Shown here: positions 42,411-51,626 of the stretch, in pieces
Numbering within the stretch: the first letter of the stretch is position 1
Layout of the letters: the number at the start of each line of letters is the position of its first letter
From: an uncultured Alistipes sp.
GTDB taxonomy: Bacteria; Bacteroidota; Bacteroidia; Bacteroidales; Rikenellaceae
Direction of reading: 5' to 3'
DNA: 64,000 nucleotides
Assembly (NCBI GenBank): GCA_944320985.1
Contig: CALUJN010000079.1
Coordinates: forward strand, 1-64,000
Notes under the pieces: generated by a model
Databases searched by the model: none
Seen by the model: only the letters and a program-made list of their open reading frames with translations
What the model was told of the DNA's origin: nothing
Translations under genes and position numbers: made by a program

Positions 42411-42451
42411 GCAGATTCAAATTTTTACAAAAGTAACTTTTTTCTGCCGGA

Positions 42452-44473
42452 TTATCCCAACCGGGACCTTAAATCTTCCGGAGTGATCTCGGCAAGGATG
42501 GTTTTGCCCGAAGGCGAGAAACTCACGTGTCCGGTTTCGGCCAGTCGTTCGAGCAACGCCGCGGCCTCCTCGCGGGAAAGGTTCCGCACGGGACACCGCG
42601 ATCCCGAGAGCGCCATCACCGCAGCGATCTTCTCGCGCCGCACGTCGGCCAGCGACACGGGGGTTGTAAAGGCCTGCAGCAGATCGAACAACAGTTGATC
42701 CACCGAGTCGGCGGGCAAATCGGCCGGCGTACCCTTCACCTCCACGGCTCCGGCACCGCAAAACTCGATATCGAAACCCAGGGCAGCGAACTCCACGGCA
42801 TTCTCCTCCAGGAGGTTGTACTCGTCCTGCGAGAGGATCAGCCGCTCGGGGAAGAGCAGCTGCTGGCTCACGGCCGACCCGTGTCCCAATATCCGCAGAT
42901 ACTCTTCGTAAAGGATCCGCTCCCGGGCCCGGCGTACATCAACCACGACGAAACGTCCACCCAGAAGCGCCGCCACGTAACCGCCCGGCAACGGCAACGA
43001 ATCGCTGAACTTCAACTGTCCGGGCATGTCAAGTTGCTGTTGTTCGGGCTCCACGGACGAAGGAATGAACTCCAGCGAGCTGTCGTCAAAGGTCTCCGCA
43101 CCGTTCTGCGAAGCCACGATCTCAAACTCTTCGCCCGAAGAGAGATCCCCTGCCAGGTCACTGCCCGACGCGAAATCCTCGAACTCGTCGGATTGGGACG
43201 AAGCCAGGGTTCCGGGACGCAGAAACGACGCTCCCCGGCTGCCTCGACTCGGGGCTCCGGAGGATCCGGACGACACGCTCCCCACAGCATCCGCATCGCT
43301 GTAGGGCACATCAAACCCCGTAAAATCGACCGTCGGTTCCGGAGCCGACGGATCAATGTACTCCTCACGGAACGGGTTGTAGTCCCGGTTCGACATGGCG
43401 GCCGGTTCGGTATAAACCGCCCCCTTCTGCAACACGGGAATCTCCATGGTGCCCTCGCGGTCAAAATCCATCAGCGGAACGGCTCCCGTTTTGGCCAAGG
43501 TCTCACGCACGGCAGCATGAACGATCTGCCACACGGCATCCTCATCCGCAAAACGCACCTCGGTTTTCTGGGGATGCACGTTCACGTCGATGCGCGCGGG
43601 ATCAATCGTCAGATAGAGGAAATAAGAGGGTTGGCAGTTCTCCGGAATGAGTTTCTCGTACGCCTTCAAAATAGCGCTCGTCAGATAGGTGCTCTTGAAA
43701 AAGCGGCCGTTGACAAAGAGATACTGTTCCGTATTGCGTTTCTTGGCGGCGGCAGGACGTCCGATGAATCCCTCGAGTCGGGCGATTGTCGTGTCGGCCT
43801 CGACATCCAGCAGATTCTGCTTGATGTGGCGTCCCACCACATCGACAATTCGCCCGGCCAGCGAAGTCGGTTGCAGGTTGTAAAGCGGGGCATCGTTGGC
43901 ATAGAGTTCGAAGCTCACCTGCGGATAGCAGAGCGCAATACGCTGGAATTCGCTTCGGATCTGCGACGCCGACGTGGTACTCTTTTCCAGGAAGCGGCGA
44001 CGGGCCGGGACATTGTAGAAAAGATTGCGCACGAAAAACTGCGTCCCCACGGGACACATCACCGGCGTCTGCGCAACAAACTGCCCGCCGTTGATCTCGG
44101 TCTGCGTACCCATCTCGTCGCCCTCCTGACGCGTACGGAGTTCGACCTGGGCCACCGCAGCAATCGATGCCAGAGCCTCACCCCGGAAGCCGAAGGTATG
44201 CAGATCGTAAATATCCTCCACGGCACCGATCTTGCTCGTGGCGTGCCGGTCGAAGGCCAAGCGGGCATCGATGGGCGACATGCCGCATCCGTCGTCGACA
44301 ATCTGTATGAGCTCCTTGCCTCCGTCGCGGAAGTTGACCTTCACGGACCGGGCCCCCGCATCGAGCGAGTTCTCCATCATCTCCTTCACCACCGAAGCCG
44401 GCCGGTTGACCACCTCGCCCGCCGCAATCTGATTGGCGACGACTTCGGGCAACAATCTGATTCTGTCTGCCAC
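42452..44473 (-). CDS. mutL: DNA mismatch repair protein MutL
   Basis: Mismatch-repair ATPase that links MutS recognition to strand removal. The GHKL ATPase domain (about 1-330) is intact: VVANQIAAGEVVNRPASVVK, MENSLDAGA, IVDDGCGM, HATSK and THTFGFRGEALASI-like DLHTFGFRGEALASIA. A long acidic linker (about 345-495) leads to the C-terminal dimerisation domain. There the usual DQHA-x-x-E endonuclease motif reads VDVRRARERILYEE, so Gln and His are replaced. The start is GTG, placed immediately after the TAG of the upstream gene. An AGGAGG-like sequence lies a few bases ahead of it, which is unusual for this phylum but falls within the upstream coding sequence. Confidence 0.96.
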   Translation of the reverse strand: MADRIRLLPEVVANQIAAGEVVNRPASVVKEMMENSLDAGARSVKVNFRDGGKELIQIVDDGCGMSPIDARLAFDRHATSKIGAVEDIYDLHTFGFRGEALASIAAVAQVELRTRQEGDEMGTQTEINGGQFVAQTPVMCPVGTQFFVRNLFYNVPARRRFLEKSTTSASQIRSEFQRIALCYPQVSFELYANDAPLYNLQPTSLAGRIVDVVGRHIKQNLLDVEADTTIARLEGFIGRPAAAKKRNTEQYLFVNGRFFKSTYLTSAILKAYEKLIPENCQPSYFLYLTIDPARIDVNVHPQKTEVRFADEDAVWQIVHAAVRETLAKTGAVPLMDFDREGTMEIPVLQKGAVYTEPAAMSNRDYNPFREEYIDPSAPEPTVDFTGFDVPYSDADAVGSVSSGSSGAPSRGSRGASFLRPGTLASSQSDEFEDFASGSDLAGDLSSGEEFEIVASQNGAETFDDSSLEFIPSSVEPEQQQLDMPGQLKFSDSLPLPGGYVAALLGGRFVVVDVRRARERILYEEYLRILGHGSAVSQQLLFPERLILSQDEYNLLEENAVEFAALGFDIEFCGAGAVEVKGTPADLPADSVDQLLFDLLQAFTTPVSLADVRREKIAAVMALSGSRCPVRNLSREEAAALLERLAETGHVSFSPSGKTILAEITPEDLRSRLG

Positions 44474-44884
44474 CTACTCCTCCTGGTAATCATTCGGGAC
44501 CACAACGATCGGAGCATAGGGATTGAACTCCCCTTCGGCCTGCGCCGCCGGGACCGGCCGCTGCACGGGCTGCCGCAACTGCAGCACCCAGTTGGCCAGC
44601 CGCGGATAGAGCAGATAGATGAAGAGCATCATCAGAACCGCCGCTCCGGCGATCTTGAACACCCGCATCCGTCCCCGTTCCTCCGTTCCGGCACGTCGGG
44701 CCGCCCGCGCATCGCGCTGAGTGCGGATATATTGTCCGGGGACGTATTCGCGCCCGGCATCCTCGGCACGTTCACCGCGCAGCTCCGCACGGCGCTGTTC
44801 CCGAGCCTCCTTTTCGGGGTCGTAATAGCGCGGAATATAGTTGAACTTGTTCGCGTGTCTCTTGAACGGGGTAAAGCCTAACAT
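44474..44884 (-). CDS. Small single-pass membrane protein upstream of mutL
   Basis: Protein of 136 residues of unknown function. It has a basic N-terminal half beginning FTPFKRHANKFNYIPRYYDP, rich in Arg and Glu. One membrane helix follows (about 88-106, VFKIAGAAVLMMLFIYLLY), then a short Pro-rich tail ending VVVPNDYQEE. The stop codon abuts the GTG of mutL, so translation is probably coupled. Proteins with this start motif are, from memory, often found next to mutL in Bacteroidales, but I cannot name a function. Confidence 0.8.
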   Translation of the reverse strand: MLGFTPFKRHANKFNYIPRYYDPEKEAREQRRAELRGERAEDAGREYVPGQYIRTQRDARAARRAGTEERGRMRVFKIAGAAVLMMLFIYLLYPRLANWVLQLRQPVQRPVPAAQAEGEFNPYAPIVVVPNDYQEE

Positions 44885-45014
44885 GGTCGTTCTCTTTTTC
44901 GGTAAAGATACGAATATTTTTGCAATTTATTGCATGGTTTCACGCATTTCGGCCGCGGACAACCGATTCGCGCAGGTGTTGCTCCGGGTTTCTGCGCCCC
45001 CATCATGCGAAAGC

Positions 45015-45030
45015 CCCTCCCGAAGGAGGG
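45015..45030 (-). terminator. UUCG-loop hairpin after dnaJ
   Basis: Minus-strand transcript reads CCCTCC-TTCG-GGAGGG followed by GCTTTC: a stem of six G:C pairs closed by the very stable C(UUCG)G tetraloop, 15 nt after the dnaJ stop. It most likely ends the grpE-dnaJ transcript. Confidence 0.7.
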
Positions 45031-45045
45031 ATTTTCGTGGCATGG

Positions 45046-46212
45046 CTACCGGAAGAAGCTCTTCATGCGTTCGAAGATATTCTGATTCTTGGTCGATTCG
45101 GCCCGCTGGAACGACGGCTGCGCCGCCAACTGCTCGACCAGCCGTTTCTCCTCGGAGGTCAGCTTCGAGGGGATCGTGATGTCGACAACGATCAACTCAT
45201 CGCCACGGCCGTAGCCGTTCACCTCGGGAAGCCCCTTGCCGCCCAGCCGCAACACCTTGCCGGCATGCGTTCCCGGCGCGATCTTGATCTTGGCCCGTCC
45301 GTCGACCGTCGGAACCTCCACCGTACCGCCCAGCAGCGCCGTCGTCACCGTGATGTTCAGGTTATGGATCAGGTCGTTTCCGTCACGGATCAGGTCGGGA
45401 TTGGGCTCCTCCTCGATGACAACCTGCAGGTCGCCGTTCACGCCGCCCTGCCGGGCCGCATTTCCCTTGCCCGTAACCGTGAGGACCATTCCTTCGCCTA
45501 CGCCGGCCGGGATCTGGATCTCGACGACCTCCTGTCCGCGCAACGTCCCTTCGCCCTTGCACTTGTCGCAGGGCGAGGTGATCACCTTGCCCGTTCCGCC
45601 GCACGTCGGGCAGACGCACTGCGTCTGCATCCTCCCGAAGAAGGTATTCTCCACGCGGGTGACATATCCCGTTCCGTTGCAGGTCGAGCAGGTCGAGTAG
45701 GCATTGGCATCCCGGGCACCCGTTCCGCCGCACTTGTCGCAGGCTACGGTCTTGTTGATCTTGAGTTTCTTCGTCACGCCCGAGGCGATCTCGGCCAGGG
45801 TCAGCCGGACCCGAACGCGAATATCCGAACCGCGGTTGACGCGCCGTCCGCCGCCCGTTGACGAGCGGAACCCGCCGCCGAAATGGCCTCCGAAGATGTC
45901 ACCGAACTGCGAGAAGATATCCTCCATGGAGAATCCTCCGCCGCCGAAACCGCCGAAACCGCCGGCTCCGCCACCCGCCGCACCGCTCATTCCGGCATGT
46001 CCGAACTGGTCGTAACGGGCCCGTTTGTCGGGATTCGACAGCACGTCATAGGCTTCGGCCGCCTCCTTGAACTTCTCCTCGGCCTCCTTGTCCCCGGGGT
46101 TCTTGTCCGGGTGGTATTTGATGGCCGCCTTGCGGTAGGCCTTCTTTATCTCGTCGGCGTTGGCATTGCGCTCGACGCCGAGCACCTCGTAATAATCTCT
46201 TTTCTCTGCCAT
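45046..46212 (-). CDS. dnaJ: Chaperone protein DnaJ
   Basis: Hsp40 co-chaperone that stimulates DnaK. The J domain (1-70) has His34-Pro35-Asp36 in [10 protein letters not shown] Gly/Phe-rich region (about 73-125) follows, then four zinc-binding repeats [24 protein letters not shown] and CDKCKGEG (about 155-230), and a C-terminal substrate-binding domain. Length 388 is normal. It follows grpE by 4 nt. DnaK itself is not in the window. Confidence 0.98.
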   Translation of the reverse strand: MAEKRDYYEVLGVERNANADEIKKAYRKAAIKYHPDKNPGDKEAEEKFKEAAEAYDVLSNPDKRARYDQFGHAGMSGAAGGGAGGFGGFGGGGFSMEDIFSQFGDIFGGHFGGGFRSSTGGGRRVNRGSDIRVRVRLTLAEIASGVTKKLKINKTVACDKCGGTGARDANAYSTCSTCNGTGYVTRVENTFFGRMQTQCVCPTCGGTGKVITSPCDKCKGEGTLRGQEVVEIQIPAGVGEGMVLTVTGKGNAARQGGVNGDLQVVIEEEPNPDLIRDGNDLIHNLNITVTTALLGGTVEVPTVDGRAKIKIAPGTHAGKVLRLGGKGLPEVNGYGRGDELIVVDITIPSKLTSEEKRLVEQLAAQPSFQRAESTKNQNIFERMKSFFR

Positions 46213-46216
46213 GGCA

Positions 46217-46861
46217 TTACTCTCCTACGACAACTTTGGCAAAGCGCAGCACCTTGTCGCCCAGCATATAACCCGTCTGCACGATATCGATGACCTTGCC
46301 CTTCATCTCTTCGCCGGCCGCGAATATGGCCACCGCCTCCTCCACGTCGGCATCAAACTCCTTCTCCTTGAGCTCCATCTCCGTAACCCCCTTCTGGCGC
46401 AGCGCCTCGGTGAACTTCTGCGAGATGAGCCGCACACCCTGTCGCAGCGCCTCCACGTCGTCGCTCTTCTCCATGGCTCCCATGGCGCGCTGCACGTCGT
46501 CACGAACCGGAAGCATGGCCAGCAGCACGTCGCGGCCGCCCGTCTGGACAAGATCCATCTTCTCCTTGAGCGTGCGTTTGCGGTAGTTGTCGAACTCGGC
46601 CTGCAGACGCAGGAACTTATCCTTCCATTCGGCCACCGCAGCCTCCACGGCCTGAGCCGTCTGCTCCGAAAGAGCACCCTCTTCAAGGGCGCCGTCGTCG
46701 ACGGGACCCTCGGTCTCATTTTCTGCCATTTTGGCAGTCGCCGATGCGGCATCATCTGCCATCTTGGCATCCGCAGCCTCTTCACGCGAAGGATTTCCGT
46801 CGCCGGAGTCGACCGTCTTACGGTCCTTAACCTCCTCGTTATAAGCCTTTTTCTCTTTCAT
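46217..46861 (-). CDS. grpE: Nucleotide exchange factor GrpE
   Basis: Releases ADP from DnaK. The ATG at 46861 ([17 protein letters not shown]) is chosen since the longer frame adds a basic segment unlike the family. A long acidic low-complexity N-terminus leads into the coiled coil ([19 protein letters not shown]) and the beta-domain ([18 protein letters not shown]...[18 protein letters not shown]). It is followed by dnaJ after 4 nt; the pair is a heat-shock unit. Confidence 0.97.
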   Translation of the reverse strand: MKEKKAYNEEVKDRKTVDSGDGNPSREEAADAKMADDAASATAKMAENETEGPVDDGALEEGALSEQTAQAVEAAVAEWKDKFLRLQAEFDNYRKRTLKEKMDLVQTGGRDVLLAMLPVRDDVQRAMGAMEKSDDVEALRQGVRLISQKFTEALRQKGVTEMELKEKEFDADVEEAVAIFAAGEEMKGKVIDIVQTGYMLGDKVLRFAKVVVGE

Positions 46862-46915
46862 ATCTGGTATATTTTTCAGTTTCCGAAGAATCTTTCGCAC
46901 AAATTGCATACCATG

Positions 46916-47629
46916 CTATCCGATGATGAAAATAGCCGGGCGTTTGTTCAGTTCGGGTCGCGGGCTCCGGCGCCACTCCCCCACCGTACGGGTTGCGATG
47001 TTCTCCCCGGGCGCCGTCAGATCCACGGCAACGGTCAATCGCGTCTCGGGCGCCAGCGTCTGCAAGAGCTGTTCGACGAGCTTTCCGTTGCGGTACGGCG
47101 CCTCGATAAAGAGTTGCGACTGCCCCTCGCTGCGGGCTCTCCGCTCGAAAAAACGGATCGCCCGGCTCCGTTCGGGCTCCTTGACGGGCAGGTAGCCGTT
47201 GAAGGCGAACGACTGTCCGTTGAGTCCCGACGCCATCATGGCGAGAATGATCGACGAAGGGCCCACGAGCGGCACCACGCGGATGCCCCGCCTGTGGCAG
47301 GCCTCGACGACCAACGCCCCGGGATCGGCCACCCCCGGCACACCGGCTTCGGAAATCACCCCGGCCGAACGCCCCGCAACGACCGGCGCCACGAGCTCCT
47401 CGACCTCGCGCCCCGCCACCGTATGTTCGTTCAGCTCGCGGAATTCCAACTCCTCGATGGGGCGTGCCACCCCGGCCCGCGAGAGGAAACGCCGGGCCGA
47501 ACGGGTGTTTTCGACGATGAAATAGTCCAGAGCGTCCATCACCGCACGGTTGGCGGCGGGCAGGACCTCCCAGGGTGCCGTTTCGTCCGAGATCGGACAC
47601 GGGATCAGATAAAGGGTTCCGGCATTCAT
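46916..47629 (-). CDS. RsmI-family SAM-dependent methyltransferase (tetrapyrrole methylase fold)
   Basis: Tetrapyrrole-methylase-fold protein of the 16S rRNA (cytidine-2'-O)-methyltransferase RsmI group. Motifs are the N-terminal LYLIPCPISD, GVISEAGVPGVADPGALVV and LVGPSSIILAMMASGLNGQSF and the late QLFIEAPYRN. RsmI is usually about 280 residues with a C-terminal extension. This one is 237 residues and ends with the methylase domain, so it is a shortened relative whose rRNA target should be confirmed. It lies between murF-alr (17 nt) and grpE (54 nt) on the same strand. Confidence 0.88.
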   Translation of the reverse strand: MNAGTLYLIPCPISDETAPWEVLPAANRAVMDALDYFIVENTRSARRFLSRAGVARPIEELEFRELNEHTVAGREVEELVAPVVAGRSAGVISEAGVPGVADPGALVVEACHRRGIRVVPLVGPSSIILAMMASGLNGQSFAFNGYLPVKEPERSRAIRFFERRARSEGQSQLFIEAPYRNGKLVEQLLQTLAPETRLTVAVDLTAPGENIATRTVGEWRRSPRPELNKRPAIFIIG

Positions 47630-47646
47630 GCGTTCCGAGAAAAAGG

Positions 47647-50016
47647 TTACTCCTTGAGGTAAATGCGTTTGACACGGTTCGAAACCGAAGTCATGATCTC
47701 ATAGGGGATCGTATCCAGCACGCGGGCCATCGTTTCGAGGTCATTGCCCTCGGCAGCCGAGAAGACAACGGCCTCGTCGCCCTCCTCGACACCCGGAATG
47801 TCCGTGATGTCGATCATGCAGCTGTCCATGCAGACCCTCCCGACGATCGGAGCAGGCCGTCCGGCCACAAGCATCGACCAGCGGCCGCAACCGAGGTGGC
47901 GGTCCAGCCCGTCGGCATAGCCGATGGGCATCGTCGCCGTAACGGTCGGACGCGTCAACCGCCCGGCCCGTCCGTAGCCGACCGCATCGCCGGCCTCGAG
48001 GTGTTTGATCTGCACGATGCGGGTCTTCAGCGCCGAGACAGGGCGCAGCGACGGATTGTGCTGCCAGCCGAAGCCGTAGAGCCCCAGTCCGAGGCGGCAC
48101 ATGTCGAACTGCGCCTCGGGGAAGCGCTCGATGGCCGCCGAATTGGCCGTATGGCGGATCACGGGATAGGACAACGCCTCAACGAGCGCCGTACTCATGC
48201 GGTCGAAGCGTTCGATCTGCGCCCGGGTGTAGGTATCCTCCTCGGGCATGTCGGCACAGTTCAGATGCGAGAAGATCGTGGCAACCTTCACGGCCGGCAA
48301 CTCTTTCAGCCGCTCGCACAACGCCGCAATCTCCCCCTCCATGAATCCCAGCCGGTGCATCCCGGTATCGAGTTTCAGATGGATCGGATAGCGGATCTCA
48401 CCGGCGTGGGTCACGGCATCGGCGAAATCCTTCAGCGAATGGAAGCTGTAGATTTCGGGTTCGAGGCGGTTGGCAATCATCAGGTCGAAGCTGTCGGCAT
48501 CGGCATTCAGCACCACGATCGGCATCGTGATACCCCGTTCCCGGAGCAGGACCCCCTCGTCGGCAAAGGCCACGGCCAGGTAGTCGACCCCCTGATGCTG
48601 AAGCATCTGCGCCACCTCGAAATCCCCGGCTCCGTACGATCCGGCCTTGACCATGGCGACGAGTTTCGTGCGGAAATCCAGTTTCGAACGGAAATAATTG
48701 AGGTTGTGAATCATGGCGTCGAGATCCACCTCAAGCACCGTCGTATGGCTCTTGCGCGAGAGGGCGTGGGCCAGCTTCTCGAAACGGAAATCCCGGGCGC
48801 CCTTGAGCAGGACGGCCCGTCCGGCCACAGCCCGGCGTCCGAGCCGCGCGATGCACTCGTCGGTCGACGGATAGAACTCCCGGGCGCAGTCGAAGAGCGC
48901 GGCGTAACGTTTCAGCTTCGGACCGATGCCGACGAGCGTATCCACCCCGGCCCGCGAGACCATGCCGGCCACCCGGCTGTAGAGTTCGTCGTCCGAGAGG
49001 CCGCTCTGGGCGATATCCGACAGTATGAGGGTCTTGCGGCGCGTCAGAGCCACGCTGTGCAGGTAGTCCAGAGCCAGGGCCAGCGAATTGAGATCGAGGT
49101 TGTAGGCGTCGTTGATCAGCACCGAGTCGTTGATCCCGTCCTTGACCTCGAGGCGCATGGCCACCTCCGGAGCCCCGGAAAACGACGGAGCCGGAAAGCC
49201 CATCGCCGTACAGAAGGCCTCGACAAGCTGCGCATTGCGCCGCGAGGCTTCGTTGCCGATCACCGTCTCGGGGACTTGCGGCGCCGCGGCCGCATCGTAG
49301 AGTTTGCGTTCGGCCAGGCGCGTGGCGATGAGATGTCCCAGCGGTTCGTAATAACTGTGGTAGATGATCGTGCGGGCCCGGTGAGCCAGCACCATCTTCT
49401 CGAGACACTTCTGCTCGAGATTGAGAAAGTTCTCCTGATGGGCGTCACCGATCGAGGTGAAGACCACCACATCGGGACGGATGATGCGCTCCAGACGCTC
49501 CATTTCACCGGGCTGCGAGATCCCCGCCTCGATCAGCGCCAGCTGTTCGTCCCCTTCGATCATCAATACCGACAGGGGTACGCCCAACTGCGAGTTGTAA
49601 CTCTTGGGCGAGCGGTAGCACTTCATGCCGGCGGGCAGCTCCTCGGCGATCCACTCCTTGATGACGGTCTTTCCGTTCGAGCCGGTGATCCCGACGACCG
49701 TGCCCTTGAAATGGGCGCGATGGTATGCCGCCAGGCTCTGCAAGGCGGCGATGGCGCTCTTCACGACCACATAGCCGCTCCCGGGCAGCTCCTCGACCGG
49801 ATGCTCGACCAGAAAGGCCCGCACCCCGCGGCCGTACATCTGTGCAATGAAATCGTGCGAGTCGTGATTGGCCCCGCACATGGCAACGAACATCGGATTG
49901 CATCCCAATTCGCACGTAAGCGACCGGCTGTCCGTAACGACAGCCTGCACCTCGTGATCCGAGCCCGAAAAACGGCCGCCGACAACGGCCGCGATCTGCG
50001 AAAGTTTGTAATTCAT
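47647..50016 (-). CDS. Bifunctional MurF ligase / alanine racemase
   Basis: Fusion that supplies D-alanine and adds D-Ala-D-Ala to the peptidoglycan precursor in the cytoplasm. The ATG at 50016 starts MNYKLSQIAAVVGGRFSG, the usual MurF N-terminus; longer frames run into the promoter. The MurF half (about 1-420) has the P-loop GITGSNGKTVIKEW and DAYNLDLNSL. The Alr half (about 425-789) has the PLP lysine in LVAMVKAGSYGAG and the later TIFSHLNCADMP, DAVGYGRAG and GRVCMDSCMIDI. Such MurF-Alr fusions are a known trait of Bacteroidetes. Length 789 is typical. A well-formed promoter lies upstream. Confidence 0.96.
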   Translation of the reverse strand: MNYKLSQIAAVVGGRFSGSDHEVQAVVTDSRSLTCELGCNPMFVAMCGANHDSHDFIAQMYGRGVRAFLVEHPVEELPGSGYVVVKSAIAALQSLAAYHRAHFKGTVVGITGSNGKTVIKEWIAEELPAGMKCYRSPKSYNSQLGVPLSVLMIEGDEQLALIEAGISQPGEMERLERIIRPDVVVFTSIGDAHQENFLNLEQKCLEKMVLAHRARTIIYHSYYEPLGHLIATRLAERKLYDAAAAPQVPETVIGNEASRRNAQLVEAFCTAMGFPAPSFSGAPEVAMRLEVKDGINDSVLINDAYNLDLNSLALALDYLHSVALTRRKTLILSDIAQSGLSDDELYSRVAGMVSRAGVDTLVGIGPKLKRYAALFDCAREFYPSTDECIARLGRRAVAGRAVLLKGARDFRFEKLAHALSRKSHTTVLEVDLDAMIHNLNYFRSKLDFRTKLVAMVKAGSYGAGDFEVAQMLQHQGVDYLAVAFADEGVLLRERGITMPIVVLNADADSFDLMIANRLEPEIYSFHSLKDFADAVTHAGEIRYPIHLKLDTGMHRLGFMEGEIAALCERLKELPAVKVATIFSHLNCADMPEEDTYTRAQIERFDRMSTALVEALSYPVIRHTANSAAIERFPEAQFDMCRLGLGLYGFGWQHNPSLRPVSALKTRIVQIKHLEAGDAVGYGRAGRLTRPTVTATMPIGYADGLDRHLGCGRWSMLVAGRPAPIVGRVCMDSCMIDITDIPGVEEGDEAVVFSAAEGNDLETMARVLDTIPYEIMTSVSNRVKRIYLKE

Positions 50017-50138
50017 GACATACCGATTGTTAACGGCATCGGCCATTCCGGTGCTGTATGTCCGGATCCGGGAGCGGCGAGGCGTAGGGTCTCTCCGGCT
50101 GCGGGGATGCGGATTCGGGGCCCAAGGTCCCGAAGGTG

Positions 50139-50169
50139 CAAAGGTAGCCAAATTTGTCGGAAATACAAA
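50139..50169 (-). promoter_or_regulatory. Bacteroidetes-type promoter of murF-alr
   Basis: On the minus strand: TTTG (-33) - 19 nt - TACCTTTG (-7). Both boxes and the spacing fit the consensus of the phylum's primary sigma factor. Transcription should start near 50131, leaving an untranslated leader of about 115 nt. This is the best promoter match in the window. Confidence 0.75.
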
Positions 50170-50188
50170 GTCGCGGAGGGGCTTCTCC

Positions 50189-50238
50189 CCCTGCAACAAG
50201 ACGGGCCGCGGAGAACTTTCCGCAGCCCGTCCGCAGGG
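50189..50238 (-). terminator. Terminator of the phosphodiester-utilization operon
   Basis: Nested inverted repeat: inner GACGGGC...GCCCGTC with CGCGGA/TCCGC arms (50200-50231) and outer CCCTGC / GCAGGG. It starts 12 nt after the stop of the GlpT-like gene on the minus strand. The T-tract is weak (TTGTTG). Confidence 0.6.
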
Positions 50239-50250
50239 TCATTGTCCGGT

Positions 50251-51624
50251 TCAGCGACGGGATCCCCGGGCAACGAACAGGGCAAGGATGAACGACAGTG
50301 CCGACGCCGTGATCCAGAAGATGATGGCGGTGCCGAAATCGTAACGGGTGATCCCGTCGACGACCGTCTTGCCCGAATCAATGAGCCAACCGCTGACGAT
50401 GTCCTGCAACCCGGCGCCCACGTAGCTGGCCATACCGACGATGCCGAGTGCGGCGCCCGTGGCTTCGCGCGGCACGATATCGATGGCCATCAGCCCTCCG
50501 AGGAAGCAGATCAGCACGCCGATGGCCATGCCGAACAGCACCATCGAGAGCAGGTTGACGAACATGCCGTTGCCCGAATAGAGGAAGAGGGCCAGGGCCA
50601 GGGTGTTCAGCACGCCGAATCCAAAAGCCAGGACGTTGCGCCGTCCGTGGAAGAGACGGTCCGAGAGCCATCCCGAGAAGACCGTTCCGACAATTCCCAG
50701 CAGGGCATTCACCGAGATGACCTGCGTGGCCGTCGCCAGCGAGTACCCCTTGACCTCCTGGAGGAAGAGCACGCCCCAGCCGTTGATCGCATAGCGGCTC
50801 ACATACATGAAGGCGCTCGACAGGGCCAGGATCCACACGAACGGATTCCGGATCACGGAGCGTTGCAGTTCGGAGGTGGTGCCGTGTTTACGGCTCTGCT
50901 CCTCGGACTCCTCGCCGGTCAGCACCCCGATCGGAGGCAGCCCCTTCGATTCGGGGGTGTCGTGTAACAGAAAGAGGATAATCACTACGCCAACAGCCCC
51001 GGCTACCGAGGAGCCGACGAATCCCCACTGCCAGCCGAAGATTCCCACAACGGCGCCCACGAAGAGAAACGAGAGGAATTCGCCGAGGTTGTGGCTGGCG
51101 CTGAAAAAGCCGTAATAGGTGCCGCGGATGCTCAACGGATACCAACGCGAGAGGGCGATGATGGCCGGAGGTGCGCCCATCGACTGCGCCCAGCCGTTGA
51201 TCCCCCACATCACGGCAAAGGCCACGAAGAGGGTCATGTTACCCACGAACCCGCCGCCGTTGGCAAAGCCCAGCAGTCCGACCAGCAGGTTCGCCACCGT
51301 CGAGACGCAGAGTCCCGCGGCCATGAAGCGTTTGATGTTGCTGTGGTCGGCGAGGAAGCCGTTAACGAACTTTCCGATGGCATAGGCGAAGAGCAGGGCC
51401 GAGCCGATCAGACCGAGTTGCGAGGCATCGAGCGCCCCGCTTTCGAGGATGGGCTTCTTCACCACGTTGAGACTCGTACGACAGACGTAGTAGAGGCTGT
51501 ATCCGACGGTTCCGGCCACAAAGCTCTGGAAACGAAGCCTGCGATAGAGTTTCATGCGGGCCTCGTCGTCACCCGTGAACGGAGCCGAGGGTTCGCTTTT
51601 ACGAAAAAAGGATATGACAGACAT
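50251..51624 (-). CDS. GlpT-like organophosphate:phosphate antiporter (MFS)
   Basis: Inner-membrane transporter of the OPA family, probably exchanging sn-glycerol-3-phosphate for phosphate. Twelve helices are evident. The N-terminus FVAGTVGYSLYYVCRTSLNVVKKPI, the AYAIGKFVNGFLADHSNIKRFM loop and WGINGWAQSMGAPPAIIALSRWYP are characteristic of GlpT/UhpT-type carriers. Length 457 is normal. It is the last gene of the operon, with only 2 nt between it and the secreted EEP gene. It therefore completes the pathway by bringing the glycerol-3-phosphate released by the two phosphodiesterases into the cytoplasm. Hexose-phosphate specificity is the alternative, but the neighbours favour glycerol-3-phosphate. 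Confidence 0.88.
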   Translation of the reverse strand: MSVISFFRKSEPSAPFTGDDEARMKLYRRLRFQSFVAGTVGYSLYYVCRTSLNVVKKPILESGALDASQLGLIGSALLFAYAIGKFVNGFLADHSNIKRFMAAGLCVSTVANLLVGLLGFANGGGFVGNMTLFVAFAVMWGINGWAQSMGAPPAIIALSRWYPLSIRGTYYGFFSASHNLGEFLSFLFVGAVVGIFGWQWGFVGSSVAGAVGVVIILFLLHDTPESKGLPPIGVLTGEESEEQSRKHGTTSELQRSVIRNPFVWILALSSAFMYVSRYAINGWGVLFLQEVKGYSLATATQVISVNALLGIVGTVFSGWLSDRLFHGRRNVLAFGFGVLNTLALALFLYSGNGMFVNLLSMVLFGMAIGVLICFLGGLMAIDIVPREATGAALGIVGMASYVGAGLQDIVSGWLIDSGKTVVDGITRYDFGTAIIFWITASALSFILALFVARGSRR

Positions 51625-51626
51625 GA

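Noticed and set aside
42527..44881. Open frame of 784 codons on the plus strand opposite mutL
   Set aside because: MutL on the minus strand is unmistakable; the antisense frame has no recognisable feature.
47575..50967. Open frame of 1130 codons on the plus strand opposite murF-alr
   Set aside because: The opposite strand encodes a well-conserved bifunctional enzyme. The plus-strand frame is Arg/His/Gly-rich with no domain, as expected for antisense frames in GC-rich DNA.
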